Origin: Onychomys torridus | Lineage: Eukaryota; Chordata; Mammalia; Rodentia; Cricetidae | Reading direction: 5' to 3' | Assembly (NCBI RefSeq): GCF_903995425.1 | Contig: NC_050451.1 | Location: 16,911,429-16,975,428, forward strand | Length of the DNA: 64,000 nt | Part shown: one piece after another, positions 10,860 to 22,697 of the stretch | Layout of the letters: each line of letters starts with the position of its first letter | Numbering within the stretch: position 1 is the first letter of the stretch | Notes under the pieces: generated by a model | What the model saw: the letters and a program-made list of their open reading frames with translations, nothing else | The model's database searches: none | Told to the model about the DNA's origin: nothing | Position numbers and translations under genes: made by a program

Positions 10860-11097
10860 ATTTATGAAAAGGAAAGTCATTTTTCTTTGGAGATGTGACC
10901 CCTGGGAGGCTACCCATGCTCTAGTAGATGGCCATAAACCCAAGTATATAAAAGCAACACTAAGTGGACTCAGTGGGTTTTGAAAAGGAGCACATGAAAT
11001 TGGGAGGAAATCATGGCAGGATGGGGGATGAAGAGGAACTAGAATTGTAGGGGAGAGAATGATGGATGAAAATGATCAAAACACATTTCAAACAATA
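10860..11097 (+). mobile_element. L1 3' end
   Basis: AGTAGATGGCCATAAACCCAAGTATATA, CAGCACTAAGTGGACTC-like text, GGCAGGATGGGGGATGAAGAG, and AATGATCAAAACACATTTC fit an old L1 3' terminus, which runs into a GATA repeat. Confidence 0.5.
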
Positions 11098-11111
11098 ATA
11101 GATGATAGATT

Positions 11112-11150
<39 letters not shown>

Positions 11151-11172
11151 GAGATAGACAGACAGACAGGTA
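11098..11172. repeat. (GATA)n / (GACA)n microsatellite
   Basis: About twelve GATA units followed by GACA units. Confidence 0.95.
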
Positions 11173-11882
11173 GGTGTGCCATCTAAGAAACTAAGAAATA
11201 CTTCAAGATTCTACAAGATGAGAATTTATGAATAAAGACTAAAGGCAAGATGGCAGCCACCTAAGAGCTTTCTCTACCAAGCAGCCCTTGCTTTGATGCC
11301 TGAGTCACTCAAAGGCCTTTTGAGGAAATATTGAAGATGTTCCTTCACAAACTCTACTTGAGATGTTGGGTTCAAAGGTGGAACTGCCTGCCTGAGAGCT
11401 CTGAACTGCCTCCACTGTCTTTGTCTTACTAGGAGTTTCTCAGAGGTTTGAAAGAGCTAAAGCAGATTCTGGGCAGGCAAAAAAAGACAGGAGGTGAGCA
11501 TCCTCAGTGGACAGAACTGCAGGAGTTTCAACTATGGCATTAAATACCTTTGAGTGCACACAGGATCTGGATACTTTCTAAATGTTCTTTTAGATGTATG
11601 TCTCATCATAATAAACAGAACTGGTCATAAGTGTACTTCTGGAAAGCAGATACATGTGGGAGTGAAAACAGTCACAGGTAGAGGTTCGACATCTTGGTAT
11701 AGGCTCATTCGCCATAACCATGGCTCAGCTTTGTTCATGGATTGGAAGGCCATGAAGAAACACAAGTTCTACCAGGGAAGTTTGTTTTAACCAAAAAAAA
11801 AAAACAAAAACAAAAAACAAAAAACAGTCACAAATAGTTGAGGATATAGCAAACTCATACTTACCTAGGAAAGTTAAAAATC
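11173..11882. other. Unassigned sequence with A-rich run at 11793-11827
   Basis: No family or gene recognised. The A/C run just upstream of the B2 at 11883 is simple sequence. Confidence 0.4.
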
Positions 11883-12107
11883 CTGGGTCAGCAAGACGGC
11901 TCAGTGGGTAAAGGCACATGACACCAAGCTTGGTGACCTGAGTTCAATCCCTGGAACTCAAATGTTGGAAGGATAAAATTGATTCCCACAAGTGGTCTTC
12001 TGACTCCCCCATATACATGCATATATACAACCTGCCACACACACATGCATATGTACACACACACATATACACAATAAACTTGATTTTTCTTTAAGCTAAA
12101 GAAAACT
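11883..12107 (+). mobile_element. B2-type SINE
   Basis: GGTCAGCAAGACGGCTCAGTGG, GTAAAGGCACATGACACCAAGCTTGG, GACCTGAGTTCAATCCCTGGAAC and GTGGTCTTCTGACTCCC, then a CA-rich tail with AATAAACTTGA. The tRNA-like promoter is recognisable. Confidence 0.7.
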
Positions 12108-12113
12108 TTTATG

Positions 12114-12491
12114 TGCTGTGGAATAATGCTCCTGTACACTGTAAAGATTTGCTGCATCTATCTATTGGTTTAATAAAATGCTGATTGGCCAGTAGCCAGA
12201 CAGAAAGTGTAGGCAGGGTGACCAGACTAGGAGAAGGCTGGGAAGAGGAAAGGCAGAGGCAGAGTTGCCAGCCAGAGGCAGAGGAAATAAGATGAGAATG
12301 CTGGACTGAGGAAAGATATCAAGCCCTGTGGCTAAACATATACAAGAATCATGGTTTAATTTAAGCATGAGAATTAGTTAACTATAAGCCTGAAAACAGA
12401 CCAAACAGTTTATAACTAATATAAGCCTTTGTGTGTTTATTTGGGACTGAATGGCTGAGGGACACAGCAAGACAGAATCTTCAGCCCACTA
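12114..12491 (+). mobile_element. 5' LTR of element D1
   Basis: It opens TGCTGTGGAATAATGC, has GGTTTAATAAAATGCTGATTG and GCCAGTAGCCAGACAG, GTGTGTTTATTTGGGACTGA near its end, and closes before the primer binding site. It matches 13932-14302 along its length with many point differences. Confidence 0.85.
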
Positions 12492-12510
12492 CTGAATCCC
12501 AATATGGGGC
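12492..12510 (+). promoter_or_regulatory. Primer binding site, tRNA-Lys type, decayed
   Basis: CTGAATCCCAATATGGGGC lies directly after the LTR. I count 13 of 18 positions matching the complement of the tRNA-Lys1,2 3' end, which is the class II (betaretrovirus-like) primer. The CCCAA and TGGGGC blocks are intact. Confidence 0.7.
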
Positions 12511-12545
12511 TTTGATCTACATAGACCTGATAAGCCTTAGAAAAG

Positions 12546-12736
12546 AAAGGATTTTTTTTTTTTTTTTTTTTTTTAGTTTTCAAGACAAGCTTTCTCCATG
12601 TAGCTTTGCGCCTTTCCTGGATCTCGCTTGGTAGACCAGACTGGCCTCAAACTCACAAAGATCTGCCTGGCTCTGCTCCCGAGTGCTGGGATTAAAAGCA
12701 TGTGCCACCACAGCCTGGCAATTAAAAAGGATTTTT
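12546..12736 (-). mobile_element. B1 SINE inside element D1, with 11-bp TSD
   Basis: Antisense B1: a T-rich tail, GTTTTCAAGACAAGC, TGGTAGACCAGACTGGCCTC, GAGTGCTGGGATTAAAAGC and ACCACAGCCTGGC. AAAGGATTTTT occurs at 12546-12556 and 12726-12736. The B1 arrived after the retroelement. Confidence 0.9.
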
Positions 12737-13909
12737 AATGCACAGAAATGAAGCACACTGGGCTTCCCAGTCATGCAGTCATATGCCAGCAGCAACGCAG
12801 AGACGCATCTCCCAACAGCTGCCTTTGAGATAGAGCTGGCAGTGAGCCACCATGAGCTAAGCAGAATGAAGAGCTCCTGCAGTCTCTTCCACAGGCCATG
12901 GTACAGAGAGGATTCTCCCAGTCACTGCCTGAGGGCTTGAGAGCACAGTCACAGGCTTAAAAACATAGGCATGCTACTTAATACTGCTTCCCAGAATTGG
13001 GAGAGTAAGCATTACTCATTGGTACTTATGCCATCTTGAAAAGCTAAGAGGGTGGAGCCAGCAGCCAGGACGGATGCTTCAGTCCTAGCCATGCTGCAGT
13101 TTAAAGCAATGGTCAGAATGTGATTACAGATACACAATAAAACAGATTCTGATGGAAAAAAAAACTCTAAATAGGTTACAGTGTGTTTAAAAATATACAT
13201 AGGTTTGAGAGAGAGAGGAGAAAAAGGGTAAAGTCCTTAAAAAGAAATAGAGTAATAAAAGAAATCATGTAAAGATGGAATATATACAGAGACTGAATAT
13301 TGTATATAATTGTATTGTCTTTGGGATTTTTTAACTGCAGAGAAACATTTGATTGTAGGGGCTGCTAAGTTAAACTAACATATATATTTTAAAGCTATCT
13401 TGACTTCAAAATTTGGGTCTAAGAATAAGCTGCTTTGGAGAAGAGGTTCTGCTTTTTTTTCCACAGAAGATAAGAACCTGTAGATGGCTTCCAGGATAAT
13501 ATAGTTTGATTGAGAAAGTACCCCTGAAAAGTCTCCAATGGGAACAGATGGCCCAGATGATCCAATGTTTCAGAGCACCTCTGTTGCTATTTCCTCTGAG
13601 TTCTGCATCCAAAAAGGCTTCAAGGCTGCTGGCTGAGATGATCCAGCCTCACAGACTACTCCATTCAGGAGTTGACCATAATCTTAATTTTTTGGGGGGT
13701 CCCCATAAGACTTCCAGCACTCCCAATCATCAGGAAGTAGCCTAGAAAACTATACCCACATTCCCAAAAAGTGGATTATGGATGTTTGTCTTTGCTTAGA
13801 CTGTTGATTACAAATTGTTATGGATAATCGTTAGGAAGAAAGCTAAATTTAAAAAAAAAAAAAAAGGAGATTAGATTCAGGTTTTTTTGTTTGTTTGTTT
13901 GTTTGCTTT

Positions 13910-13931
13910 GAAAAGAGGAAAAAGGGGGGAA
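13910..13931 (+). promoter_or_regulatory. Polypurine tract of element D1
   Basis: A 22-base uninterrupted purine run ending GGGGGGAA abuts the TG of the 3' LTR, as required for plus-strand priming. Confidence 0.85.
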
Positions 13932-14302
13932 TGCTGTAGGATAATGCTTGTGTAAACTGTAAAGATTTGCTGCGTCTATTGGTTTAATAAAATGCTGATT
14001 GGCCAGTAGCCAGACAGGAAGTGTAGGCAGGGTGACCAGACTAGGAGAAGCTAAGAAGAGGAAAGACAGAGAAGGAGTCACTAGCCAGACAGAGGAAGTG
14101 AGATGAGAATATTGGACTGAGAAAAGATACCAAGCCACGTGGCAAAATACAGACAAGAAATATCAGTTAATTTAAGTATAAAAGCTAGTTAGTTATAAGC
14201 CAGAGCAATAGACCAAAGAGTTTATAATTAATATAAGCCTCTGTGTGTTTATTAGGGACTGAAGGACTGTAGGACTAGGCAGGACAGAAACTTCCACCTA
14301 AA
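13932..14302 (+). mobile_element. 3' LTR of element D1
   Basis: 371 bp beginning TGCTGTAGGATAATGC and ending CAGAAACTTCCACC plus a few bases. It carries the same AATAAAATGCTGATTGGCC and GTGTGTTTATTAGGGACTGA blocks as the 5' LTR. Confidence 0.85.
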
Positions 14303-14308
14303 CCTATG

Positions 14309-14727
14309 GCAGCATCCATCTATATTTTCTGGAACTTTGTCCATGACCTTAATAAATCTTATTGGTGTAAACATAGACTATTAAGTATCACTTATCAAAT
14401 ATCTATATCGAACAGCATATATCACTTTACTTTGAGAAATTGACAAGTGAATTGTAATTATTCAAAGTATGGCTTTACACCTTATATATCTTTTCTTGAA
14501 AGGGACATAATATTAAATTAAGCTAATCTTCAATAACAGATGACTGATGTCTAAACAAACAGACTCTCTCTCTAGAAAAAGGGTGTGATCTAGCATGGCC
14601 TGATTTTCAATGTATGATATGGATTCTTAAGAGACAAGAGGGAAGTACTGCAGTATGAGAAAAGAATATGCCCATATTATGGCAGAGAGCAGCCAGGGCC
14701 ATTTGGCTTCTATCAGAAATACAAAAT
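14309..14727. other. Unassigned sequence
   Basis: No family or gene recognised. Confidence 0.4.
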
Positions 14728-14863
14728 TCAATCCCAGCACTTGGGAGGCAGAAGCAGGTGATCTCTGAGTTCAAGGCCAGCCTGGTCTACAAAGTGAGTC
14801 CCAGGACAGCCAGGCCAGGGCTATCACACAGAGAAACCTCATCTTGGAATCAACACACACACA

Positions 14864-14919
<56 letters not shown>

Positions 14920-14922
14920 CTT
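14728..14922 (+). mobile_element. B1 SINE (5'-truncated) with (CA)n tail
   Basis: ATCCCAGCACTTGGGAGGCA, GAGTTCAAGGCCAGCCTGG, AGTGAGTCCCAGGACAGCC and CACAGAGAAACCTCATCTTG form the B1 body. It runs into a (CA)n microsatellite at 14852-14922. The long plus frame across it is a repeat translation. Confidence 0.88.
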
Positions 14923-15509
14923 CCAGATACTTTAAACACTACATTAAAGAGGGGAAGTATTCAGTTTTGTCTAAAACATACAACTGAGATGCTATAAAAA
15001 ATTCTCAGTAGTTATAGTTTTATTAAAAGTGCGTGTGGTCAAACTGCCTTCTCAATACTGTGTTTACATCTGTAGATTAGTGTTGCTTTGAGCCTTCCTC
15101 AGGGAACTTCATGTTGAATAGACACTCATCACTTGTCTGGTTGAAGAAGGAAGGGCATAGTGCTTACCCCTTAAAGAGCCATCTAGATGATCCCTCCAAG
15201 GCTCAGGGAACATTGTACAAGAGTTGTGCTATATATAGAAAGATGTCCTCTGGACATGACAGGACACTCACAAACTCATGGCAGCTCTGTAGATCTGTCA
15301 GCACTTCATGGTGCAAGGGAGGGAAAGGGTTTTGTGAAGCCCCACTTATCCTCAAGGATTGTTGACAGTTAGTGGCTTCTGGAAGTGGGTAATTTTCTTC
15401 AGTGGTGTATTCACTGATCAGTTTGCCTATGTTCCAATATATATCCTCTCACTCCTGCTCAAGCAAGAAACATGATTAAACACAGTGGCTCAAATGTAGA
15501 ATCAAAAGT
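14923..15509. other. Unassigned sequence
   Basis: Two overlapping frames of 60-84 codons (15111-15372) lack any recognisable domain. Confidence 0.4.
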
Positions 15510-15632
15510 CTGAGGAGGATTTGTTGGGAAGGAGGAAGGTGTGTGTGTGGGGGGGGGAAGCGGGATGGGAGGGGGGATGAAAATAACTATAATTCATTAT
15601 ATACATGTATGAAACTTCCAGAAACTAAACAA
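15510..15632 (+). mobile_element. L1 3' end, probable
   Basis: A G-rich run (GGGGGGGGAAGCGGGATGG, GGAGGGGGGATGAAAAT) followed by ATTATATACATGTATGAAA is the usual end of a rodent L1 3' UTR. Confidence 0.45.
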
Positions 15633-17072
15633 CAGTTTTTAAAGTTTCTAGCGGCTGAAACAAAACGTGAACAAGAAATCAGTTTGAAGACTTACTGCCG
15701 ATCATCTGAACAGGCAATCCTTTACAGCTTGAAAGGCCTGTTTAGAGAAGACCTCATGGTGACATGAGTCATCAAATGCCAAGGAATAAACACACAGCCT
15801 ACTAAATTGTGCAGTGATAGCTGCTGTAATACAAAGTGTGCGGTTGGTCAAACATAACACTTGCTAATTTCTTGTTTACATGCCAAAATTGGGCATCATT
15901 GTGCTAGAGAAAGGTCTGTAGTTACTGCAGTACATCCCAAACCTGTGAAAGAACATCACAGACCCAGCAGGCTAGGGACAGCTTCATCATATTGAAAAGC
16001 AATTTCATCCTCAGAATTTGTTGCCAGGGCATGAAGTGGAAAGTCCCACCACTGTGCTGTTTTAAGTTTAGGAAACTCATAATATTATGCCAGGCAATGG
16101 ATTTGTTCTGATAATTCAGAAAAGGTGCTTTCTCTCAAAGGAGATTACGTGTCACCCTGGGCAGAAGTAGCAGTTAAGATATTTAAAAGTTGATTCAGAC
16201 ATGAGCCTTGAACACCTCAAAGATATCAATGACCAGGAACAAGCTTCCCTGAACCAGTTCAGACTCCTTCTATGAACCCTGCTCTCTTTTTGCCTGTGTG
16301 AGAGGATGTGAAATGTCTGTAAGAACCTCAGAGCTCAGATTGTGGAGATGTATCTGGGGTAGGAGGGCAGGAGTCCAGCAGACTGGACTATCATTTTCTG
16401 TAGTTCCTTTCAGCCACAGCCTCTGCCAGGTCCTCATGCCTGGAGGTTAAATAATAAAGTCACTAGACCTGAAGGGATTTCTTCCCAAGGAAGATATTTC
16501 TATTCCTGCAGTATCTTAATGGAAAGGAAAGTGAATTCACTCCACATATCAGAAATTTATAGACAGGTTTGGCCTCAGAACTGACTTGCCTCACAGTGGG
16601 GATACAGGAAAAGAGACCCCCCAGCACCACATATAGGTCTGCCTTGTTAGCAAATGAAATCAAACCCACAAATGGCCACATAAGAAATATACATTAATGT
16701 TCCAGTGGAAATTGTCTACTCCTTCATGAACTGGCAAGAGAGTTTGTCCAGTTTCACACATCAACACCAGGTTGTACCACCCTGAGACAGACAAGATCAA
16801 TGCTCTGCTGCACCCCTCATATCTTTACTGTACAATGTTTGCACTTTCACCATCAAATTTAGGGTTCTTCCAGTAGGAAGACCTGTGTGCAGCACTGGAG
16901 GAGGAGGGCCAGCTCAGACAAAGCACTTGGAAATCAGTGTTCTCCTGGGCCAGTCCTTTTCCCTTGCTGTGGTTTTTGATGACTCTAAGAGTCCCCGAAT
17001 GCCCTGCATACTACCAAAGGATAAAGTTGAGGCCACCAGAATGTTTGGGGTTTTTTTGTTTGTTTGTTTGTT
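15633..17072. other. Unassigned sequence
   Basis: About 1.4 kb in which I recognise neither a repeat nor an exon. The GTTTGTTTGTTTG run at 17057-17072 is simple sequence at the edge of the next LTR. Confidence 0.4.
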
Positions 17073-17436
17073 TGTAGGTGGAGTTTTCCTGCCTGGCCCA
17101 CAGTCAGGACAAATCTCTCTCACCTGCCAGGCCCATAGACACTCAGACCCAACCAAGTAAACACATAGAAACTTATATTGCTTATAAACTGTCTGACCAT
17201 GGCAGGCTTCTTGTTATCTACTTCTATTTTAAATTAACCCATTTCTATTAATCTATACTTTGCCACGTGGCTTGTGGCTTACCGGTGTCTTTACATGTTG
17301 CTTGTTATGGCGGCGGCTGGCAGTCTCTCCTCAGCCTTCTGCTTTCCATAATTTTCTTCTCTCTTGTCCCACCTATACTTCCTGTCTGGCCACTGGCCAA
17401 ACAGCATTTTGTTTAGACAAATCGATATCCACAGCA
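17073..17436 (-). mobile_element. Solo LTR, family D
   Basis: 364 bp. On the minus strand it starts TGCTGTGGATATCG and ends AAACTCCACCTACA, closely like the copy at 33229-33599. Flanks TTTGTT (17067-17072) and TTTTTT (17437-17442) match at 5 of 6, plausible but in T-rich context. Confidence 0.8.
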
Positions 17437-17714
17437 TTTTTTTCCCTGAGATTTCTTAGCTTCTTCTTCCATCTGTCCCAGCTCCATCTTGTCTGTTTGA
17501 ATTTCTCTTGGATCTCAGTATAAAGCATCAGTTAGATAGAACACCTCCTCTCAGGGTCTGACTTGGGAATCTGAGCTAAGATACTGCTTCAGTCTAAGCT
17601 CAGGAGACAAATTCACCACAAGGTAAGTAGTTAACGTTCATCATTCTTTAGAAGACACTGTAAGGTGATCAGTGGGTAATCCTGTCTTGTCCCTTGGAAA
17701 TTTATTTTACAAAA
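17437..17714. other. Unassigned sequence
   Basis: Nothing recognised. Confidence 0.4.
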
Positions 17715-18085
17715 ATAGGTAAGTGCTTAGAAAATGGCTTCATAAATAAGAGAACTCACTGTGCAAGCATTAGGACCTGAACTTGAATCCCCAGCAACCA
17801 TGTTAAATGCCACATATGGCTGCCTAGATCCACAACAATGAGGGACAGAGATAAGGAGATCTCCAGAGCTTGGTGGCCAGGCAGCAAGCAAAATAGTAAG
17901 CTTCTGGTTCAGTGATAGACCTTGTCTCAAGGCAATGATAAGTGATGGAGGAAGACACTTGGAGACCAGCTCTGGAAGCCTCATGTTTGTGCATGAGTAC
18001 ATATATTGGCACATGTATGTACATGGAGCACACATATATGTACTACACATATTACAACACACACATACACATACACATGCTTCTA
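17715..18085 (+). mobile_element. B2/B3-related SINE with long middle region
   Basis: AACTCACTGTGCAAGCATTAGG, GACCTGAACTTGAATCCCCAG, CTCCAGAGCTTGGTGGCC, GTTCAGTGATAGACCTTGTCTC, then a CA/TA tail. This is the tRNA-derived B2-superfamily pattern with the extra middle block. Overlapping minus frames are shadows. Confidence 0.6.
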
Positions 18086-18767
18086 AGTGCATGAAGAACA
18101 GACTGTTAAGGGATGTTTGTATTTTAAAGTATAGGGAGCACTGTTCATTTTGCTTTCATTCCTTAGCCCTATTTCTCTTCCTTAAATTGGTGATAATATA
18201 AAAAAAAATTCCACTTAAGAATGAAACTAAGATAAATACGTCTCCTTTAGTTTCTAAGGAATAGAACTGAGAAACTGAAGAAGATAAATGTAGGTTTTAA
18301 TAATAACTTCAAGCAAGCACACTTAATTAGCTAGGTTGGAAGAGGAAAGAAAGGCTGTACATAATTCAAACTATTACTTAACTAAGCATCATACACTATT
18401 GCTTTATTTAAACAGGTTCATTCCACATTTCTCTTTGCTTTAGGCAAATAGCTAGGTCAGATTTCCTTTCCTAAGTATGCATTCACTGATGCCACAATGG
18501 CCGGAGGATAGGGAGCACTCAGATTGAGGACCTGAGGAGCAATTTGCCATGCTGAGGGTGTAAGATAGAGGTGCTCTACATGGGTGCTAAAGAATTGAAT
18601 GCAAGTAATTTTAGCACTGAAGATGACAATATTTCTCATTAGACCTGGTGTGGTTGGAAATATTTCACAACTGCAGGAAGAAAGAAATGATAACTGATAA
18701 ATCAGCCCTCTTCCTCCAGAATTATGAAGAAATACACTTTTCTAGTGAGCATACAATAAGGGTTTTT
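18086..18767. other. Unassigned sequence
   Basis: No family or gene recognised. Confidence 0.4.
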
Positions 18768-18974
18768 TGTTTTGTTTTGTTTTTTTTTTTTTTTTTTGGG
18801 TTTTTTTTTTTTTTTTTTTTTTGGTTTTTTGAGACAGGGTTTCTCTGTGTAGTTTTGGTACTGTCCTGGAACTCACTCTGTAGACCAGGCTGGCCTCAAA
18901 CTCACAAAGATCCACCTAGCTATGCCTCCCAAGTGCTGGGATTAAAGGCATTCGCCACTACCGCCCGGCTCCCA
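18768..18974 (-). mobile_element. B1 SINE, near full length
   Basis: Antisense B1 with its T-rich tail at 18775-18830, GAGACAGGGTTTCTCTGTG, TAGACCAGGCTGGCCTC, AAGTGCTGGGATTAAAGGC and CACTACCGCCCGGCTC. It is well preserved. Confidence 0.93.
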
Positions 18975-20984
18975 AAAAAGTTTTTTTAAGAGAGTCCTAA
19001 ACTACAAATAGAAAACCTGACCTTTGTACAACATGATGTAAAATTTTTAGCAATTTTAAGAGGTAAATGAGAAACTATTTTGCATGGCTTACTATGGTCA
19101 AGTTATTTCATTTATTTACCTGACATTTTAGCCTATGCTACAGCCTTGGAATTGAAATTAGGCTCTCTATAGTGGATTTTGCTAAGTTAAAGATTATCAT
19201 TTTTAAACAGAAATTGAAAGATGTCTCAAAAATCAATTTATTTAGGATGCTTAATTAGTAATATAAAGAGTCTCTGGATGAATATAGGTTACAACACAAG
19301 AGTTGACTGAGTCATTAATTTTTATAAATTCAAGTAACAATATATTATTACTGTGTTTTGTAATTAGAAAACAGACGAAGGAAAAACTTTGAAAAGGTTT
19401 TTAAAAATTCAAGGAAAAAAAGATGCAATGAGTGATTTTAAGAGTGATTCTTAAAATAAGTTATTTTTAATTAAAAGAAACAACTATATTTTGATACTAT
19501 AAGCATTACTTTGATAGAGAATTACAATAAATATTAAGAATATGTTTGTAGGTATGAAGTAGATTCTCATTTTACTAGACTTGCGTGTTTGTGGAAAGTC
19601 TGGCTCCCTGACCATGCAGACATCAGCCTTGCAGACCCAGCCATACAAACTCGCACAACATCAGCTCTACAGAACCTTTTACCTATATTCTCCTGCTCCA
19701 GGATCCCCACATCAGAGTAACACTTGTGATATTAAACTCTAATAAAAGTGTGCTCAAAACCATTTGAATCTATTCTCAGATTCCTACATTAATGAGTCCT
19801 AAAAGGGGTCTGGCCAGCACAAGTAAACCTCTAAACTTTCTGGCAAACAGTAGGCATTCTTGAAGGTGCTGAAGGACATTGCCTAACAAGAAAAAAAAAG
19901 TCTGTACTTCCAAAAACTTTATAATTCATTACGTTCTTTATGTTTTTATTTATCATATTTATGTGTGCTGCTTATATGTCCCAGGCATTGATCTATGCAT
20001 ACAGTACTTCCATCAATCTTCATAACAGTTATAACAAGTACTATCATAAACATCTTCATTTTATAGAGCGGGACCATAACCACACTAACTGACAATAGAG
20101 CAGAGAGAGGTATGATGGAGCCTCCTCTCACCTGTTTTATAATTTGTAGCACACTGTGCTTCTCTTAGTGGAAGAAGCCAAGTAGAAAAGCAGAGAACAG
20201 TGATCGTGCTATTTATATAAACTGCAAAGGGAAAGAAAATTTGTTTCTATCTCAAAGTTTAACCACAGAAGTGGATGGAAGATATATCTGCTGTTGTCCC
20301 AGCTGAGGCGGAGCTGCAGGACGGCATGGTGGGCAAGCAGGAGGAGAAATGAAAAGGGAGCAACTGAAGATGGAGGGAAGCCTGGGTCTGCTCTGGTTGC
20401 CTCTGACCTTGGTGAGCTGAAAGTAACGAAAAAGGCAGGACTTCACGGAGGTAGAGCCCATGCATCTGGCCCCATTTTCCACTTCGCACCAAAGAGGCAG
20501 GTTAGATCAGGGCCTGTGTGTGCCCTGAGATCCAAGTGTCTTCAGCCTCCCTGGACTGAACTCTGGGGAATGTCTCTCACAGCCCTCCATAACTGGACAT
20601 GCTAAAAAGGGAATTCTACAAGTTAGCCATGTTCTTACATCACAAAGTGCTGCACATATTCTGAAGAGAACAGTGAGGTAGGTCAGTGCAGACAATGGTA
20701 ACACTCAGATCAGAGAGACTCCAGGGTGAAATGGACATGCAAAGGTTGAAGAAGGGGCAATACCACTTCATACTTATAAACATGCTGTTGAAAACATCCT
20801 GTGGAAGGGAAGGAATGACTGTAGTAGCCAGAGTGGTCAAAGATATCGTGAGTACATGGTCCATGGAATCAACTAAACAGTGCTCACAGGGGCTCACAGA
20901 GACTAAGCAATGATCAGGGAGTCTATACAGGTCAAAGCTAGGTCCTATGCATATATGTATGGTAGTGTAGCTTGGTGCTCTTAT
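18975..20984. other. Mostly unassigned; LTR-like tail near 19560-19790
   Basis: No exon recognised in 2 kb. Around 19735-19790 CTCTAATAAAAGTGTGCTC and a following ATTCCTACA look like an LTR end, but I cannot define its start. The frame at 20294-20605 has no recognisable domain. Confidence 0.35.
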
Positions 20985-21268
20985 GGAACTAACAATGAGA
21001 GTGAGGGTATCTCTGACTCTTTTGACTGCTCTTGGGATTCTTTTCCTCCTACTAGGTAGGTTGCCTCATCCAGCCGTTCTATGAGAATATGTGCCTAGTC
21101 TTATTGCAACTTGATATTCCTGGAAGGCCTGTTCTTTTCTGAAGCAAAATGGAGGAGGAGTGGATCTGGGGGATAGAGGAGGTGGGGGGAAAGACTAGGA
21201 GGAGTGGAGGGGGGAACTGTGGTCAGGATACAATATATGAAAGAACTAAAAAAAAGAAAGAAAGAAAA
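20985..21268 (+). mobile_element. L1 3' UTR
   Basis: TCTCTGACTCTTTTGACTGC, TCTTGGGATTCTTTTCCTCC, TGCCTAGTCTTATTGCAAC, TTGATATTCCTGG, GGCCTGTTCTTTTCTGAAGC, GGAGGAGTGGATCTGGGGG and an A-rich tail follow the L1 3' UTR in order. Confidence 0.75.
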
Positions 21269-21526
21269 CATAAAGTAACATGTATAAACAGGGGTGTAAA
21301 GAAACCAGAACTTTCATGCAATATTTTAGGCAAGTAAAATGTTGCAGCCACTTAAAATATTTAGTGTAGAACTACTACATGTTCTTCTGTGTATATACTA
21401 CAAAAAATTGAGTGCAGGGTCTCAGACACCCATGTGCTGTGCTTGTAGCAGCATTACTGGCAATAGCTAGAGAGAAAGTAAGCAACCAAAGTACCTTCTG
21501 TAGATGAATAAGGAATAGAAGCATGA

Positions 21527-21527
<1 letters not shown>

Positions 21528-21597
<70 letters not shown>

Positions 21598-21602
21598 TGT
21601 AT
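21528..21602. repeat. (CT)n(GT)n compound microsatellite
   Basis: About 50 bp of CT followed by about 20 bp of GT. Confidence 0.95.
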
Positions 21603-22031
21603 GTATACACTCAAATATTAGTTTGCCTTTTGAAAAAGGAAAACTCAAATACATGATACAACAAGACACACATGGCAAATGTTTTATAATTTCACTACTA
21701 TTAAGAACATAGAATAGGAAATCATTTAGAGATATAAAGTGGAATGGTGATGACTAGAGGTTTGGAGGAGGGAGAATAGAGATCCTTTAACAGGCACAGA
21801 ATATCAGTTTGGAACAATGGCAAGATTCTGGAGACATATGGTACTGATGTTTGCAAGTGATGCAAATGCAAATAATGGTCCAAAATTATATATTTTAAAT
21901 AGGCCAAAATGATACATTTTATTATATTCAAAATACTTGAGTTGTTTTCACAGAGGGCATTTGCTTCAAAAATAAATTAAATAGCAATACCATGTATTTC
22001 TTCACACAATAATACCTTCAAAATGCAGAAG
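21603..22031. other. Unassigned sequence
   Basis: Nothing recognised. Confidence 0.4.
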
Positions 22032-22249
22032 GTAGCTGGAGAGATGGCTCAGCAGTTAAAAGCATACACTGGTCATCCAGAGGACCAGTGTTTGGTTCTC
22101 AGCACCCAGGTCAAAAGGCTCATGGACTCCTGTCACTCCAGTTCCAAGATATCAGACACCTTCTTCTGGCCTCCGGGAGCACTGCACTTACATGCACAAA
22201 CATACACAAACACATATGCATGTAGTATTTTAAGAGATTTTTTTAAAGG
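22032..22249 (+). mobile_element. B2 SINE
   Basis: GCTGGAGAGATGGCTCAGCAG, TTAAAAGCATACACTGG, CCAGAGGACCAGTGTTTGG, TCTCAGCACCCAGG, CTTCTTCTGGCCTCCGGGAG and a CA/A-rich tail. The Pol III A box is well preserved. Confidence 0.9.
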
Positions 22250-22697
22250 CATGGAATTGGGTAGGTGAAGAGGTTTGGGGTATCTGGAATGAGATGGGGG
22301 ATTCTAAACCATGATTAGAATATACTGTATGAAAATTTCATTTAAAAGAAAGAAAAAATACATTTATTTTTAAAGGATCAAAGTGTCAAGGAAACATGTT
22401 AATTTTCTTATAAATTATCATTCAGGTAATAACACAATTATGCTCACATAATAAATATGCCTATGTACCTCATAAAAGATTAAAAATCATGCTTACAATG
22501 CTCACTGAAAATAAAGATTCAAAAATGTTAGGCCAATGATGATTGTAAAATCTACTCATAATAAAATGCGTTCTATTTCACCAAATTCCATCAAAATGAC
22601 TGGAAACCACTCCTTGAATTAAATATTTATAATTAACTTCCCAAAATAATCTGCATGAATTAAGGGAGAATGTATGGCATCAATGAGAAAAGATGAT
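22250..22697. other. Unassigned AT-rich sequence
   Basis: Nothing recognised. Confidence 0.4.

Larger units (their letters stand above)
12108..14308 (+). mobile_element. Non-autonomous LTR retroelement (element D1): LTR, PBS, non-coding interior, PPT, LTR
   Basis: Two direct LTRs (12114-12491 and 13932-14302) enclose about 1.44 kb. A Lys-type primer binding site follows the 5' LTR and a strong polypurine tract precedes the 3' LTR. The outer flanks TTTATG (12108-12113) and CCTATG (14303-14308) match at 4 of 6 bases, a possible decayed TSD. The interior has no gag or pol motif in any frame and hosts a later B1. It shares colinear sequence with the interior of the minus-strand element at 44616-47531, so this is a family and not a one-off deletion. 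It would depend on another retrovirus for its proteins (inference). Confidence 0.82.

Noticed and set aside
20294..20605. 103-codon plus frame with Arg/Ser-rich start
   Set aside because: No domain, overlapping frames on the minus strand, no start context; treated as chance.
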